Positions 38,208-47,355 of a stretch of 64,000 bases of DNA are shown in pieces. Source of the stretch: Colwellia sp. C2M11 (GTDB lineage Bacteria; Pseudomonadota; Gammaproteobacteria; Enterobacterales; Alteromonadaceae); NCBI RefSeq assembly GCF_018860915.1, contig NZ_JAHKQD010000018.1:1-64000 (forward strand), given 5' to 3'. The notes below the pieces were generated by a model, which was not told the origin of the DNA, searched no databases, and was given only the letters and a program-made list of their open reading frames with translations. Each line of letters begins with the position of its first letter. Position 1 is the first letter of the stretch. A program made the translations under genes and the position numbers.

Positions 38208-38702
38208 TTATTGTGCTTTAGTTGGATCGGGAATGATGTCAATAACAGTACTTTGAGGTAATACAATGGTTTCTTGGATTTTCCAGTCATTATCAAATGG
38301 AGACATAGTTATTTTCCATTTCCCCGAAATATCATGATCAAAACTATGTCTAAAATAACCATTACCATCAGGTGTTAAAGCTAAAGAAAAGTCTTTGCTT
38401 TCTTGCGTTGGGTGAAAAAAACTAACATTGAGCAATGAAAATGTTTTTTCAATACCCGTTGGCTCTATTATAAGTTCATTATTAGTAAGCTGTAATGTAA
38501 AGCGTATTCCTAGCTTTTGTGCTCGTTTAACCTTTGCAACTTGTAAATTAATGGCTTTACCTGTTTTGTAATAGTCACCAACAACAAGCGTATCCGGATC
38601 AGTATTGGCAATTACATAAGTGATAGTTCCTGCAACAACAGCAGAAAATGGAAGAAAAAAAACTAACCAAGCCCAAGGCTCACGATACCAAGATGTTTTC
38701 AT
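38208..38702 (-). CDS. ccoH: cbb3 oxidase assembly protein CcoH (FixH)
   Basis: This 164-residue membrane-anchored protein belongs to the FixH/CcoH family, which stabilises the oxidase during assembly. It begins SWYREPWAWLVFFLPFSAVVAGTITYVIAN, a membrane anchor, then DTLVVGDYYKTGKAINLQ, the family signature. The frame is open from a TTG at 38714, but the ATG at 38702 gives the usual start. A TATAAT (38741-38746, minus strand) could be the -10 of a separate promoter for ccoH-I-S, since ccoP is followed by a terminator. Confidence 0.9.
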   Translation of the reverse strand: MKTSWYREPWAWLVFFLPFSAVVAGTITYVIANTDPDTLVVGDYYKTGKAINLQVAKVKRAQKLGIRFTLQLTNNELIIEPTGIEKTFSLLNVSFFHPTQESKDFSLALTPDGNGYFRHSFDHDISGKWKITMSPFDNDWKIQETIVLPQSTVIDIIPDPTKAQ

Positions 38703-38740
38703 AATATATAACAATATTCAATAGGTTAAATTTGACGCAT

Positions 38741-38746
38741 ATTATA
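38741..38746 (-). promoter_or_regulatory. Possible -10 element of the ccoH-ccoI-ccoS unit
   Basis: Read on the minus strand this is TATAAT, about 38 bases before the ccoH start and after the ccoP terminator. No good -35 lies upstream, so it is a weak call. Confidence 0.4.
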
Positions 38747-38794
38747 GCGCTTATCTACCTTTTGAGCTACTTTTCTTTAGTAAGATTTAATAAT

Positions 38795-38832
38795 AAAAAA
38801 CCCTAGTTAACAATGTGTTACCTAGGGTTTTT
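38795..38832 (-). terminator. Rho-independent terminator after ccoP
   Basis: AAAAACCCTAG and CTAGGGTTTTT form a stem that extends with GTTA/TAAC. It separates ccoNOQP from the assembly genes. Confidence 0.9.
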
Positions 38833-38886
38833 GTAACTTACATAGGTTGTTACAAACTATGTAATGTTTTGATTATTTCTTAAATT

Positions 38887-39858
38887 TTAATCTTGAGAAA
38901 GTGAGTAAACATAAGCACTTATTACATGTACTTTCTGTTCACCTAAAATATCTTTCCAAGGAGGCATAACGCCAGCACGACCATTGCGAATTGATTCTTC
39001 AATTGCGCGTTGAGAGCCACCATATAACCAAATATTATCAGATAAGTTTGGAGCACCCATAGGTAAACCAAGTGCTAAACTACCTTGTCCATCAGGACCA
39101 TGACAACTTGCACAAAGAGCAAACTTCTCTTTACCTGCTTTTGCAAGATCAGGGTTAACTGAACGGCCGCTTAAGCTAATAACATAAGCTGCTACTTCTT
39201 TAACACCTGATTCACCACCAAGAACGTTAGACCATGCCGCCATTCCTGATGCTTTTCGACCATGCATGATAGTTTCTTTGATTTTCTCTGGTGTACCACC
39301 ATATAACCAATCTTTATCAGCTAAGTTAGGGAAGCCTGTTGTACCGTGAGCATCAGAGCCATGACATTGAGCACAGTTCTGAATAAATAAACGTTGACCT
39401 ACTTTTAATGCTTCGCTATCTGTCGACAAGTCTTCAATTGTACGTGCAGCATAAGCTTCAAAAATTGGACCATATTTTTCGTTTGCTTGCGCAACTTCAC
39501 GGTCATATTGAACTAAAACACCTGAATCTTTAGCTAAATTTTCTATTGTTTTTGCCTTTGATTCAGCAATATTTAGAATACCTTGGTTTGAACTCTTCCA
39601 ACCTAAAAGACCAGACCAGCCTCCTAAACCGTAAAGAGCAATATAACCAAATGCCCAAATAATTGTTAATAAGAAAAACGTACTCCACCACTTAGGTAGC
39701 GGATTGTTTAATTCTTCAATGCCATCGAAGCTGTGTCCCATTGACTCACCTTCTTTAACACCTGTAAAGTTCTTTAAACACCAACGTAGTAGAAAAACAT
39801 AAGCTACTAGTGATCCCAAGGTAAGAACCCAAACCCAAATACTCCAGAAGCTAGACAT
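38887..39858 (-). CDS. ccoP: cbb3 oxidase subunit III, CcoP (dihaem cytochrome c)
   Basis: This 323-residue subunit carries electrons to the catalytic subunit. It starts with two membrane segments and a long charged link, then two cytochrome c domains with CAQCH and CASCH haem sites and distal Met candidates in 'KASGMAAW' and 'AGVMPPW'. The frame is open from a TTG at 39891, but the ATG at 39858 has AGGAG upstream and starts MSSFWSIWVW, as in relatives. It overlaps the ccoQ stop by 8 bases, as expected in a ccoNOQP operon. Confidence 0.95.
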   Translation of the reverse strand: MSSFWSIWVWVLTLGSLVAYVFLLRWCLKNFTGVKEGESMGHSFDGIEELNNPLPKWWSTFFLLTIIWAFGYIALYGLGGWSGLLGWKSSNQGILNIAESKAKTIENLAKDSGVLVQYDREVAQANEKYGPIFEAYAARTIEDLSTDSEALKVGQRLFIQNCAQCHGSDAHGTTGFPNLADKDWLYGGTPEKIKETIMHGRKASGMAAWSNVLGGESGVKEVAAYVISLSGRSVNPDLAKAGKEKFALCASCHGPDGQGSLALGLPMGAPNLSDNIWLYGGSQRAIEESIRNGRAGVMPPWKDILGEQKVHVISAYVYSLSQD

Positions 39859-40075
39859 TATTATTAGTCTCCTGTTTGCTATCTGTATCAAAATGGCGTG
39901 TTTTATCGTTTTTCATAGTTTGTTCTTTTAAAACGTCGTCTTCTTCAAAAATAGAGTTAGCAACTTTATCAAATGAAGACTTACGTTTTTTTGAATATGA
40001 CCAAACTACAATTATAATAAATAATGCCAATATAAGGAGGGCAATTAACCCTCTAAGTGTTCCATATTCCATCAT
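39851..40075 (-). CDS. ccoQ: cbb3 oxidase small subunit CcoQ (FixQ)
   Basis: This 74-residue protein has one membrane segment (LRGLIALLILALFIIIVVWSYS) followed by KKRKSSFDKVANSIFEEDD, as in CcoQ. CcoQ stabilises the oxidase complex. Two ATGs stand at the start. It lies between ccoO and ccoP and overlaps the latter by 8 bases. The polar tail after about residue 50 is longer than in many CcoQ. Confidence 0.93.
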   Translation of the reverse strand: MMEYGTLRGLIALLILALFIIIVVWSYSKKRKSSFDKVANSIFEEDDVLKEQTMKNDKTRHFDTDSKQETNNNV

Positions 40076-40082
40076 AATCAGT

Positions 40083-40727
40083 TTACTTCAATGCGTGGCC
40101 AAGTGATTGCAAGTAGGCAATCAAGGCACTCATTTCAGTTTTACCTTTAACCGCATCTTTAGCGCCATCAATCTCTTCCTGAGTATAAAGAGGAATAGGG
40201 TTCCCATTCTCATCTTTATGGCTACGATTACGTGTTAACCAATTAAATGTTTCAAGCTTTTTACCTGTTAACTCACCATCAAGTGTATTAACGTTTAACC
40301 AGCTATAAGCAGGCATATTTGACTCAGGTACAACTGAACGAGGATCAGTTAGATGAGCAATATGCCAATCATCACTGTAACGACCGCCAACACGAGCTAA
40401 ATCAGGACCAGTACGTTTAGAACCCCATAAGAAAGGGTGTTCCCAAACTGATTCACCGGCAACGCTATAGTGACCATAACGCTCAGTTTCAGCTCTGAAT
40501 GGACGGATCATTTGACTATGACAGTTACTACAACCTTCGCGTATGTAAATGTCACGGCCTTCCATTTGTAATGCTGTATATGGCTTTAAATTATCAACAG
40601 GTGTTGTTGTTTCTTTTTGAAAAAACAAAGGTGTTATTTCTACTAATCCACCAATGCTGATAGCCAACACAGTGAAAAGAAAGAACAAACCAACATTTTT
40701 TTCAACTTTTTCATGGTTATTTTTCAT
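40083..40727 (-). CDS. ccoO: cbb3 oxidase subunit II, CcoO (monohaem cytochrome c)
   Basis: This 214-residue subunit passes electrons from CcoP to CcoN. It has an N-terminal membrane anchor ([25 protein letters not shown]), then the haem c site [39 protein letters not shown] and a Met ligand in ESNMPAY. All are CcoO signatures. AAGGAGAAT precedes the ATG. It lies 11 bases after ccoN. Confidence 0.96.
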   Translation of the reverse strand: MKNNHEKVEKNVGLFFLFTVLAISIGGLVEITPLFFQKETTTPVDNLKPYTALQMEGRDIYIREGCSNCHSQMIRPFRAETERYGHYSVAGESVWEHPFLWGSKRTGPDLARVGGRYSDDWHIAHLTDPRSVVPESNMPAYSWLNVNTLDGELTGKKLETFNWLTRNRSHKDENGNPIPLYTQEEIDGAKDAVKGKTEMSALIAYLQSLGHALK

Positions 40728-40738
40728 GTTTATTCTCC

Positions 40739-42163
40739 TTAAGCTGTTTCAATGGCTTTAAGACTTCCGTCTTTAGCACCAATAGTTTTAAACATGTTGT
40801 AAGCCATTAAGATGAAACCTGCTACAACGAGAACACCACCTAAGAAACGAATAAAGTAGAATGGGTATGAAGCTGTTAAGCTCTCAACAAAGCTGTAAGT
40901 TAAGGTACCGTCAGTATTTACTGCACGCCACATTAATCCTTGCATAACACCTGAAATCCACATAGCCACAATATAAAGTACTATACCTGCTGTATGCATC
41001 CAAAAATGAACGTTGATTAAGCGTATGCTGTACATGCGACCTTGATTAAATAGTAACGGAATTAAGTGATACATTGCACCAATTGAAACCATTGCAACCC
41101 AACCTAAAGCACCTGAATGTACGTGACCAACAGTCCAATCTGTGTAGTGAGATAACGCGTTTACTGACTTAATTGCCATCATTGGTCCTTCGAAGGTAGA
41201 CATACCGTAGAAAGAAAGAGAAACGATTAAGAAGCGTAAAATAGGATCATGACGAAGTTTATGCCAAGCACCAGATAGTGTCATTATACCGTTAATCATA
41301 CCACCCCAAGATGGAAGGAATAATACAATAGACATAACCATACCAACAGATTGAGCCCAATCAGGTAAAGCAGTGTAATGCAAATGATGTGGACCAGCCC
41401 AAATGTATAGTGAAACTAATGCCCAAAAGTGAACAATAGATAAACGGTAAGAATATACAGGACGTTCCGCTTGTTTTGGAACAAAGTAATACATTATGCC
41501 CAAGAAACCTGCGGTTAATAAGAAGCCTACGGCATTATGTCCATACCACCACTGCATCATGGCATCAATTGCTCCAGGATAGATGGAGTATGATTTCATA
41601 CCTGCAATAGGAATAACCATTGAATTACCAATATGTAAAACAGCTACAGTGATAATGAAAGCGCCGAAGAACCAGTTAGCAACATAAATATGTGAAACTT
41701 TACGCTTAATTAACGTACCGAAAAATACGATAGCGTATGAAACCCAAACGATAGTAATAAGAATGTCGATTGGCCATTCTAACTCTGCGTATTCTTTCGT
41801 TGAAGTATAACCTAAAGGTAAGGATATAATCGCGGATAGAATAACCGCTTGCCAACCCCAAAAAGTGAAAGCAGCTAACTTACCACCAAACAATCGTACT
41901 TGAGAGGTTCGTTGTACCACATAATAGGAAGTTGCAAATAAGGCACTTGTACCAAAGGCAAAAATTACCGCATTAGTATGAAGTGGGCGAAGACGAGAGT
42001 AGGTTAACCAAGGTGTATCGAAGTTTAACGCAGGCCAAATTAATTGTGCCGCGATGAGTACACCTACCAGTGTACCAACGATCCCCCAGATTACGGTCAT
42101 TACAGTAAATTGACGTACAACATTGAAGTTGTAGTCTACTGCTGACGTATTACTTTGAGTCAT
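40739..42163 (-). CDS. ccoN: cbb3 oxidase catalytic subunit I, CcoN
   Basis: This 474-residue inner-membrane subunit reduces oxygen to water at a haem b3-CuB site and pumps protons. It has about twelve membrane segments and the His ligands of the family: [13 protein letters not shown] (low-spin haem), [19 protein letters not shown] (CuB), [15 protein letters not shown] and [26 protein letters not shown]. It starts the ccoNOQP operon. An FNR-type box lies about 210 bases upstream, in line with induction at low oxygen. Confidence 0.97.
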   Translation of the reverse strand: MTQSNTSAVDYNFNVVRQFTVMTVIWGIVGTLVGVLIAAQLIWPALNFDTPWLTYSRLRPLHTNAVIFAFGTSALFATSYYVVQRTSQVRLFGGKLAAFTFWGWQAVILSAIISLPLGYTSTKEYAELEWPIDILITIVWVSYAIVFFGTLIKRKVSHIYVANWFFGAFIITVAVLHIGNSMVIPIAGMKSYSIYPGAIDAMMQWWYGHNAVGFLLTAGFLGIMYYFVPKQAERPVYSYRLSIVHFWALVSLYIWAGPHHLHYTALPDWAQSVGMVMSIVLFLPSWGGMINGIMTLSGAWHKLRHDPILRFLIVSLSFYGMSTFEGPMMAIKSVNALSHYTDWTVGHVHSGALGWVAMVSIGAMYHLIPLLFNQGRMYSIRLINVHFWMHTAGIVLYIVAMWISGVMQGLMWRAVNTDGTLTYSFVESLTASYPFYFIRFLGGVLVVAGFILMAYNMFKTIGAKDGSLKAIETA

Positions 42164-43043
42164 GTTTTGTATTCCGCAGTGTTATTATTAAGAGAATAGT
42201 TTTTACAACGTCGTTATCATTAAATTCAGTTATAAAAACGAACTATATTTTTACTATTTATATTTGCATGTCAAATGGCATTGATATATTCAAAAAATCG
42301 AGCTAAATGGTATATATGCAAAGCAATTTTACCTCTTGGTGGTGTTATAAATCAACTGTTGCATTCGTTTAAATTTGACTTAGATCAAGTTACAGGGCTA
42401 TTAACTCCATTAAAACAAAACATTTAAACTTGTTGTCTAATTACTGACTTATTGTTTTGATAAATAAAAAATATAAAAGCCAGACAAGATTAGTCAGTAA
42501 AAAACAATCATCTCATTCGTTCATAATTTTATATATTGACTTAAGTTTATGAAAAGTTTATTTATTTTAAGTTTTTTGTTTTTTAGGTGCATATTGTCGG
42601 TTTTGTTTAAATGTGAAATAAAACGCGTATGTTAAGTTTATTCTCTTTCAATACTATTGTGTAAAAGCGCAATCTTTTATAGTTATCAGTATAACTAATA
42701 TTTCTTTTGATAATATAGAAAAAAAATATTAGTTATAAAGCAAGTAATGGGCTTTATTTAAATTGATTTTTATATTTTTTGAATAAAAGCACTAATTATT
42801 GAAATGAAACCTTAGTTGTAATGTTCTTATAAATAGTTGCGGGCTTGAGGTATCATAACCTGACATTATTTTAGGTCTGATTATTTCACTCTTGGTTGTC
42901 TCAATGTTGGTAACCAGGACGATATGGTATCTTAATGTTATTACGTGTATGTTTATGTTAATTGAAGTGGCATAAGTATGTATTTTTTTAGTTTAATGGA
43001 GTCAAGTAAGTATTCGCTTTTTGCTTGAACTTAGAAAGTTATA
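42164..43043. other. Long intergenic region between ccoN and a lipoprotein gene
   Basis: This gap of 880 bases separates divergent genes. It has an FNR-type box, listed separately, and AT-rich DNA with short repeats such as TTGGTAACCAG near 42908. No gene or known RNA was recognised, so most of it is unexplained. Confidence 0.4.
42375..42388. promoter_or_regulatory. FNR-type box before ccoN
   Basis: TTGACTTAGATCAA differs by one base from the FNR consensus TTGAT-N4-ATCAA and lies about 212 bases before the ccoN start. An fnr gene lies in the same cluster. Confidence 0.7.
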
Positions 43044-43526
43044 ATGAACAGAATTTTTGTTTTTTTAGCATTTATTTTTACGATATTTGCTTGTAAACCA
43101 GTAACACCAGTTTCTACCAATGATATCAAATTGCAACCTTCTTCATTTGTTTGTTTAGCTAGTCAAAGCCAGTGTCGGGTAAGTGTTGATACAGGTCATT
43201 TTGATATTCAATTTTCGCAAGTGGCTCAAGAAGGAAAAATTAAAACAGAATTGCCTTTTTATATACAGTTGCATTTTGATGCTTTAGGTGAAAAATATAA
43301 AATACAGAGCATCGCAAGTTATCTTGAAGGTAAAAGTATGTTTATGGGAAAGATACCTGTTTTTTTCAAAGAGGGCCAAAATAATGGCATGGTTGCTGAA
43401 AGTTTACTTGCTAATTGTAGTGAAGATGTGATGACGTGGCGATTATGGTTTACGGTAAAAATTCTTATTGCAGACAAGGTTCAACAACAAGATTTTTTCA
43501 TTGATTTTGATAGTCAGCGCTTATAA
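43044..43526 (+). CDS. Small lipoprotein, unknown
   Basis: This 160-residue protein begins MNRIFVFLAFIFTIFACKPV, a lipoprotein signal with Cys17. The mature part holds four Cys or more (FVCLASQSQCRV, LANC) and beta-rich patterns but no recognised domain. It is divergent from ccoN and convergent with mltD. A role tied to the oxidase cannot be claimed. The ribosome site is weak (GAAAG-like). Confidence 0.7.
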   Translation: MNRIFVFLAFIFTIFACKPVTPVSTNDIKLQPSSFVCLASQSQCRVSVDTGHFDIQFSQVAQEGKIKTELPFYIQLHFDALGEKYKIQSIASYLEGKSMFMGKIPVFFKEGQNNGMVAESLLANCSEDVMTWRLWFTVKILIADKVQQQDFFIDFDSQRL

Positions 43527-43551
43527 CGCTAACTAAGTTATATGAGTAAAA

Positions 43552-43604
43552 GGTATTTATTCACGTTTAATATGACATCTTATTAAAATAGATGAATAAA
43601 TACC
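43552..43604. terminator. Long-loop hairpin between the convergent lipoprotein gene and mltD
   Basis: GGTATTTATTCA (43552-43563) and TGAATAAATACC (43593-43604) form a 12-base stem with a 29-base loop. It may act as a bidirectional terminator, but lacks a T run directly after the arm. Confidence 0.4.
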
Positions 43605-43625
43605 CTTAAAGCTTTAAGCGTATAT

Positions 43626-45269
43626 TTAAATATTATTTGTCACATCAATAGACAGTTTTAGTTTTTGTCCAGGTTGTAAATATTTACTTCTGCTTAAACT
43701 ATTCCAACGTTCAATATCACTGATACGCACATTAAACTTACTTGCGATTCGTGCAAAAGAGTCTCCGCTGCGAACTTTATAAGTGATATTGCGCATAACA
43801 GCTTGTTCTACACTTGCATTAATTCTTGTTACTTCATCACGTTTAGTGGATGCTTGTGTCTTTTGCCAAATAACAAGTTTTTGGCCTAGTTTTAATGTGT
43901 CACGTGGCGCAATGCCGTTCCATTTAGCTATATTATTGCTGTTAACTTTATAAAGGCGTCCAATATCCCAAAGGTTATCTCCAGCGACAACAGTATGAGT
44001 TTTTTTCAATCCTTGCTGTGGTTTAGCTTGTTTTGAAGCAATACGTTGATCTTGAGATAAAATATAACTATCAAGTGATTTGGCTGCAACAGGAATCAAT
44101 AAATGCTTTCCAGCTCTTATTTGATTACCTTCAATGTTATTTACTTTTCGGATTAAGTCTATGTTAGTATGAAACTTTTTAGCAATTCGACCTAAATTAT
44201 CACCTGACTTTATCTTATAACGTTGCCAATCTAATCGTTCACTTTTTTCCAGTTTTGCTAAGTTAACTTCAAAACTATCAACTTTATGTTTAGGTAAAAC
44301 TAAGCGGTGAGGGCCTTCAGGATCTGTTGACCAGCGGTTAAAACCGGGATTTAAACGTTGTAATTCAGTTAATGATAAGCCAGCTAAACTAGCGGCTTTA
44401 GCTAAATCGAGCTGTGATCCTATATCAACTTGGCTAATTACTTCTTCATTCGATATTTTATAAAGGCTAAGGTTAAACTGTTCAGGACGCTTAATGATAT
44501 CAGCGAGCGCTAATAATTTAGGGACGTAGGCTTTAGTCTCTTTAGGTAAATCTAATGACCAAAAGTCTGTATTTTTACCCATTCTTTTATTTTTTCTTAC
44601 CGCACGTTGTACTCGGCCTTCACCTGAGTTGTAAGCTGCTAGGGCAAGTAGCCAATCTCCATCGAAGAATTTATGCAAATATTTCATATACGCTATAGCA
44701 CCTTCAGTAGATGCAATAACATCACGGCGGCCGTCATACCACCAGTTTTGCTTCATACCAAAACGTGTTCCGGTACCTGGAATAAATTGCCACATCCCGG
44801 AAGCTCTACCATGAGAATAAGCAAAAGGGTCAAATGCACTTTCAACAATCGGTAATAAAGCAAGTTCGATAGGAACATTGTTTTTCTCTAATTCCTCTAC
44901 GATATAGTACAAGAATGGCTCAGCTCGTTTACCTATTCGTGTTAAATAGCTTGGGTGTTTTACGTACCAATCACGTTGCGCTATAACACGCTCGTTTTCA
45001 GGTACATCAAAAGTAAATTGCTGCCTAATTCGATGCCAAACATTATTTTGTTGTAATGTCGTTTTGTTTGACAATGAAAAATCTACATCGTCAACAGGAT
45101 GCATAACATCAATATTTTCATCAAAGAGTAGCGCTTGGTTTATTTCAGTGGCAGAAGCTATATATTCTGCTTGGTTAGTGTTGTTTTCTGTGTTGTTATT
45201 ATCGTGCGACAATAATGTGCTTTGGCAGCCACTAAGAAAAATGAATGCAGGGAATAAAAAATATTTCAT
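43626..45269 (-). CDS. mltD: Membrane-bound lytic transglycosylase D
   Basis: This 547-residue lipoprotein cuts peptidoglycan glycan strands. The lipobox is PAFIFLSGC near the start. A GH23 lytic transglycosylase domain (about 100-240) shows ALLPIVESAFDP with the catalytic Glu, SGMWQFIPGTGTRFG and ALAAYNSGEGRV. Three LysM repeats follow (about 345-390, 425-470 and 500-545), such as YKIKSGDNLGRIAKKF. The frame is open from 45326, but the ATG at 45269 starts a proper lipoprotein signal. It lies near gloB and a YafS-like gene as in E. coli. Confidence 0.94.
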   Translation of the reverse strand: MKYFLFPAFIFLSGCQSTLLSHDNNNTENNTNQAEYIASATEINQALLFDENIDVMHPVDDVDFSLSNKTTLQQNNVWHRIRQQFTFDVPENERVIAQRDWYVKHPSYLTRIGKRAEPFLYYIVEELEKNNVPIELALLPIVESAFDPFAYSHGRASGMWQFIPGTGTRFGMKQNWWYDGRRDVIASTEGAIAYMKYLHKFFDGDWLLALAAYNSGEGRVQRAVRKNKRMGKNTDFWSLDLPKETKAYVPKLLALADIIKRPEQFNLSLYKISNEEVISQVDIGSQLDLAKAASLAGLSLTELQRLNPGFNRWSTDPEGPHRLVLPKHKVDSFEVNLAKLEKSERLDWQRYKIKSGDNLGRIAKKFHTNIDLIRKVNNIEGNQIRAGKHLLIPVAAKSLDSYILSQDQRIASKQAKPQQGLKKTHTVVAGDNLWDIGRLYKVNSNNIAKWNGIAPRDTLKLGQKLVIWQKTQASTKRDEVTRINASVEQAVMRNITYKVRSGDSFARIASKFNVRISDIERWNSLSRSKYLQPGQKLKLSIDVTNNI

Positions 45270-45345
45270 GAATAACCAGTGATAATTTGTAAGGGAAAGA
45301 ACATTAAGTAGCACTTTACAGCGCACAAGCTTTTAGACTAACACG

Positions 45346-46161
45346 TTAAAATTGGTCTTTCCAGCGTCTAATTGTAGTGAAAGCACCTAAACTATTCGCT
45401 TGAGTGTTATTATCAAAAGTCATAGCACTGGATTGAATTGTCGCCTTATGACTTCGTAAAAAGGGATTAATTTGTTTTTCAACTTTAATAGTGGTTGGAA
45501 TAGTGCTTTGTTTATTATTACGTAACTTATTAACTTGCTGACTATAGTTTATTAAATTTTCGTTGTTTGGCTCTACTGCTAATGCAAACTTTAGATTAGC
45601 TTGTGTATACTCATGGGCACAGTAGACTTTTGTATTTTCAGGTAAGTTTGCTAATTTGGTTAGTGACGTTAGCATTTGTCTGGGAGTGCCTTCAAAAAGT
45701 CGACCACAACCACCAGAAAATAAAGTATCACCACAAAACAGAATTGGTGTAGTTTGTTCTTGAGTAAAGTAAGCAATATGACCAGCAGTATGTCCAGGTA
45801 AATCTATAACGGTAAAACTTACTTCAAGTTCAGGTAACGTGACAATGTCATTTTCAGTTAATTTAACATCGCAGTGTGGTATGGTCTCTTTTGCTGGCCC
45901 ATAAATGGTGAGAGGCCATTGTTGCTGTTGGCAATAAGCGACTAATTTCTTTATACCGCCTGTATGGTCTGCATGATGATGAGTGATTAAAATAGCATTA
46001 AGTATGAGTTGGTTTTCTTCTAAAAAAGTAATGCAAACATCAGCATCACCAGGGTCAACGAATGCAGCTTTAGTGCTATTAGTAATGCCCCAGATATAAT
46101 TATCAGCGAATGCAGGCAAAGCCTTGATGATATCTGTATTATTCGATTTGATTGTGCTCAT
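45346..46161 (-). CDS. gloB: Hydroxyacylglutathione hydrolase (glyoxalase II)
   Basis: This 271-residue metallo-beta-lactamase-fold enzyme hydrolyses S-lactoylglutathione to D-lactate and glutathione in methylglyoxal removal. The metal motif THHHADHTGG (about 60-69), DLPGHTAGHIAYF, LFCGDTLFSGGCGRLFEGTP and VYCAHEYTQANLKFA are all GloB signatures. The C-terminal KxNPFLR substrate-binding block appears as QINPFLRSH. It is divergent from the YafS-like gene (80 bases apart) and 76 bases upstream of mltD. Confidence 0.95.
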   Translation of the reverse strand: MSTIKSNNTDIIKALPAFADNYIWGITNSTKAAFVDPGDADVCITFLEENQLILNAILITHHHADHTGGIKKLVAYCQQQQWPLTIYGPAKETIPHCDVKLTENDIVTLPELEVSFTVIDLPGHTAGHIAYFTQEQTTPILFCGDTLFSGGCGRLFEGTPRQMLTSLTKLANLPENTKVYCAHEYTQANLKFALAVEPNNENLINYSQQVNKLRNNKQSTIPTTIKVEKQINPFLRSHKATIQSSAMTFDNNTQANSLGAFTTIRRWKDQF

Positions 46162-46241
46162 TTATAATTTCCAACTTGCTTAAGAATCAGAGTTAATTAT
46201 ACTGAGATTATCAGTAATACCAATTGAAATAACTTGTATTT

Positions 46242-47027
46242 ATGAAACCTGCTCTAGCATTTCGACAACCCCATTATCCTAAATCTTGGCAAGACTTACC
46301 CAATGGCGATATAATTTTATCAGCTATTGAAAACGTTTTAGAACCATGGTGGCAAAAGTTTTTTGGTTATCATTTATTGAAAATAGGTGCTTTAAGTCAT
46401 GAAATATCTTGCGAGCACAGCCCAATAAAAAACCAAGTTAGCTGTAGCCCGAATCCTTGTTCTGGTTCGCAACAAAATTACAATACAGATATTGTTTGTG
46501 AGCTTGATGATTTACCTTTACTTGAGCATAGTGTCGATGTTTGCTTACTTAGCCATGTATTAGAATTTTCTCTTGATCCTCATCATGTTATTCGCGAAGC
46601 AAATAGAGCATTAATTCCTAATGGTTATCTTGTTATTACTGGTTTTAACCCATTTTCTTTAGCTGGACTTAATCGTATTATTCCTTATAGAAGAAAAACA
46701 ATGCCTTGGAATGAACATTTCTTTTCGCCTATGCGGGTAAAAGACTGGTTACAATTAATGGGTTTTGAAATTCTTAGTGATGAACGTTGTCTGTATAGTA
46801 GTTTAGCAGGAAAAATGAATGAGCATGGTTTGGCTAATTACTGGCATAGTTTTGCAAAAAATTATTTAACAAGTGTCGGTTCAGTATATGTCATTATAGC
46901 GAAAAAAAGGGTGTTACCTTTGACACCAATAAAACCGAAATGGCAAATAAGAGCTAAATTTAATCCTGTTAAAATTCCTAGCATGAATGTTAACTCCGAA
47001 AATAAGAACAATATTCCCCATAAATAA
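46242..47027 (+). CDS. YafS-like SAM-dependent methyltransferase
   Basis: This 261-residue protein is a class I methyltransferase-like protein of the YafS type, found beside gloB. The cofactor fold is partial: the glycine-rich loop region is replaced by FGYHLLKIGAL, but the later parts ELDDLPLLEHSVDVCLLSHVLEFSLDPHHVIREANRALIPNGYLVITGFNPFSLAGL are typical. The substrate is unknown. In E. coli yafS is followed by rnhA and dnaQ, which are not here; a receptor gene follows instead. Confidence 0.86.
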   Translation: MKPALAFRQPHYPKSWQDLPNGDIILSAIENVLEPWWQKFFGYHLLKIGALSHEISCEHSPIKNQVSCSPNPCSGSQQNYNTDIVCELDDLPLLEHSVDVCLLSHVLEFSLDPHHVIREANRALIPNGYLVITGFNPFSLAGLNRIIPYRRKTMPWNEHFFSPMRVKDWLQLMGFEILSDERCLYSSLAGKMNEHGLANYWHSFAKNYLTSVGSVYVIIAKKRVLPLTPIKPKWQIRAKFNPVKIPSMNVNSENKNNIPHK

Positions 47028-47355
47028 AAACTGCCTATTATTGATAAATGAACTATTTTGATAATATTGAAGCTTGGTGGTTAATCAGCTAAATAAGCTT
47101 AATATTGAATGCTCAAAATAATTCATATTCTATTACTAGACGTTACTTATAATGAAAAGACACGAGAATTGACTGAATTCCATGTCATTATAATCGACGT
47201 ATTTGTTTATTAATTCTTCAAGTACATTCCAAACGTTGTCTTTAGGTAAAATTTAGAGAGAAACTTTCTAATCTATCACTAAATTTGTTGCAATGATTAA
47301 TGCAAATCATTATCATTCGTGAAAAATTGGTACTTAACCCCAAAGACTATACATA
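47028..47355. other. Intergenic region with a Fur box
   Basis: This gap of 328 bases leads to the siderophore receptor gene and holds a Fur-type site at 47296-47314. Nothing else was recognised. Confidence 0.6.
47296..47314. promoter_or_regulatory. Fur box before the siderophore receptor
   Basis: ATTAATGCAAATCATTATC agrees at 15 of 19 positions with the Fur consensus GATAATGATAATCATTATC. It lies about 40 bases before the ATG, where Fur with iron would block transcription. Confidence 0.75.
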
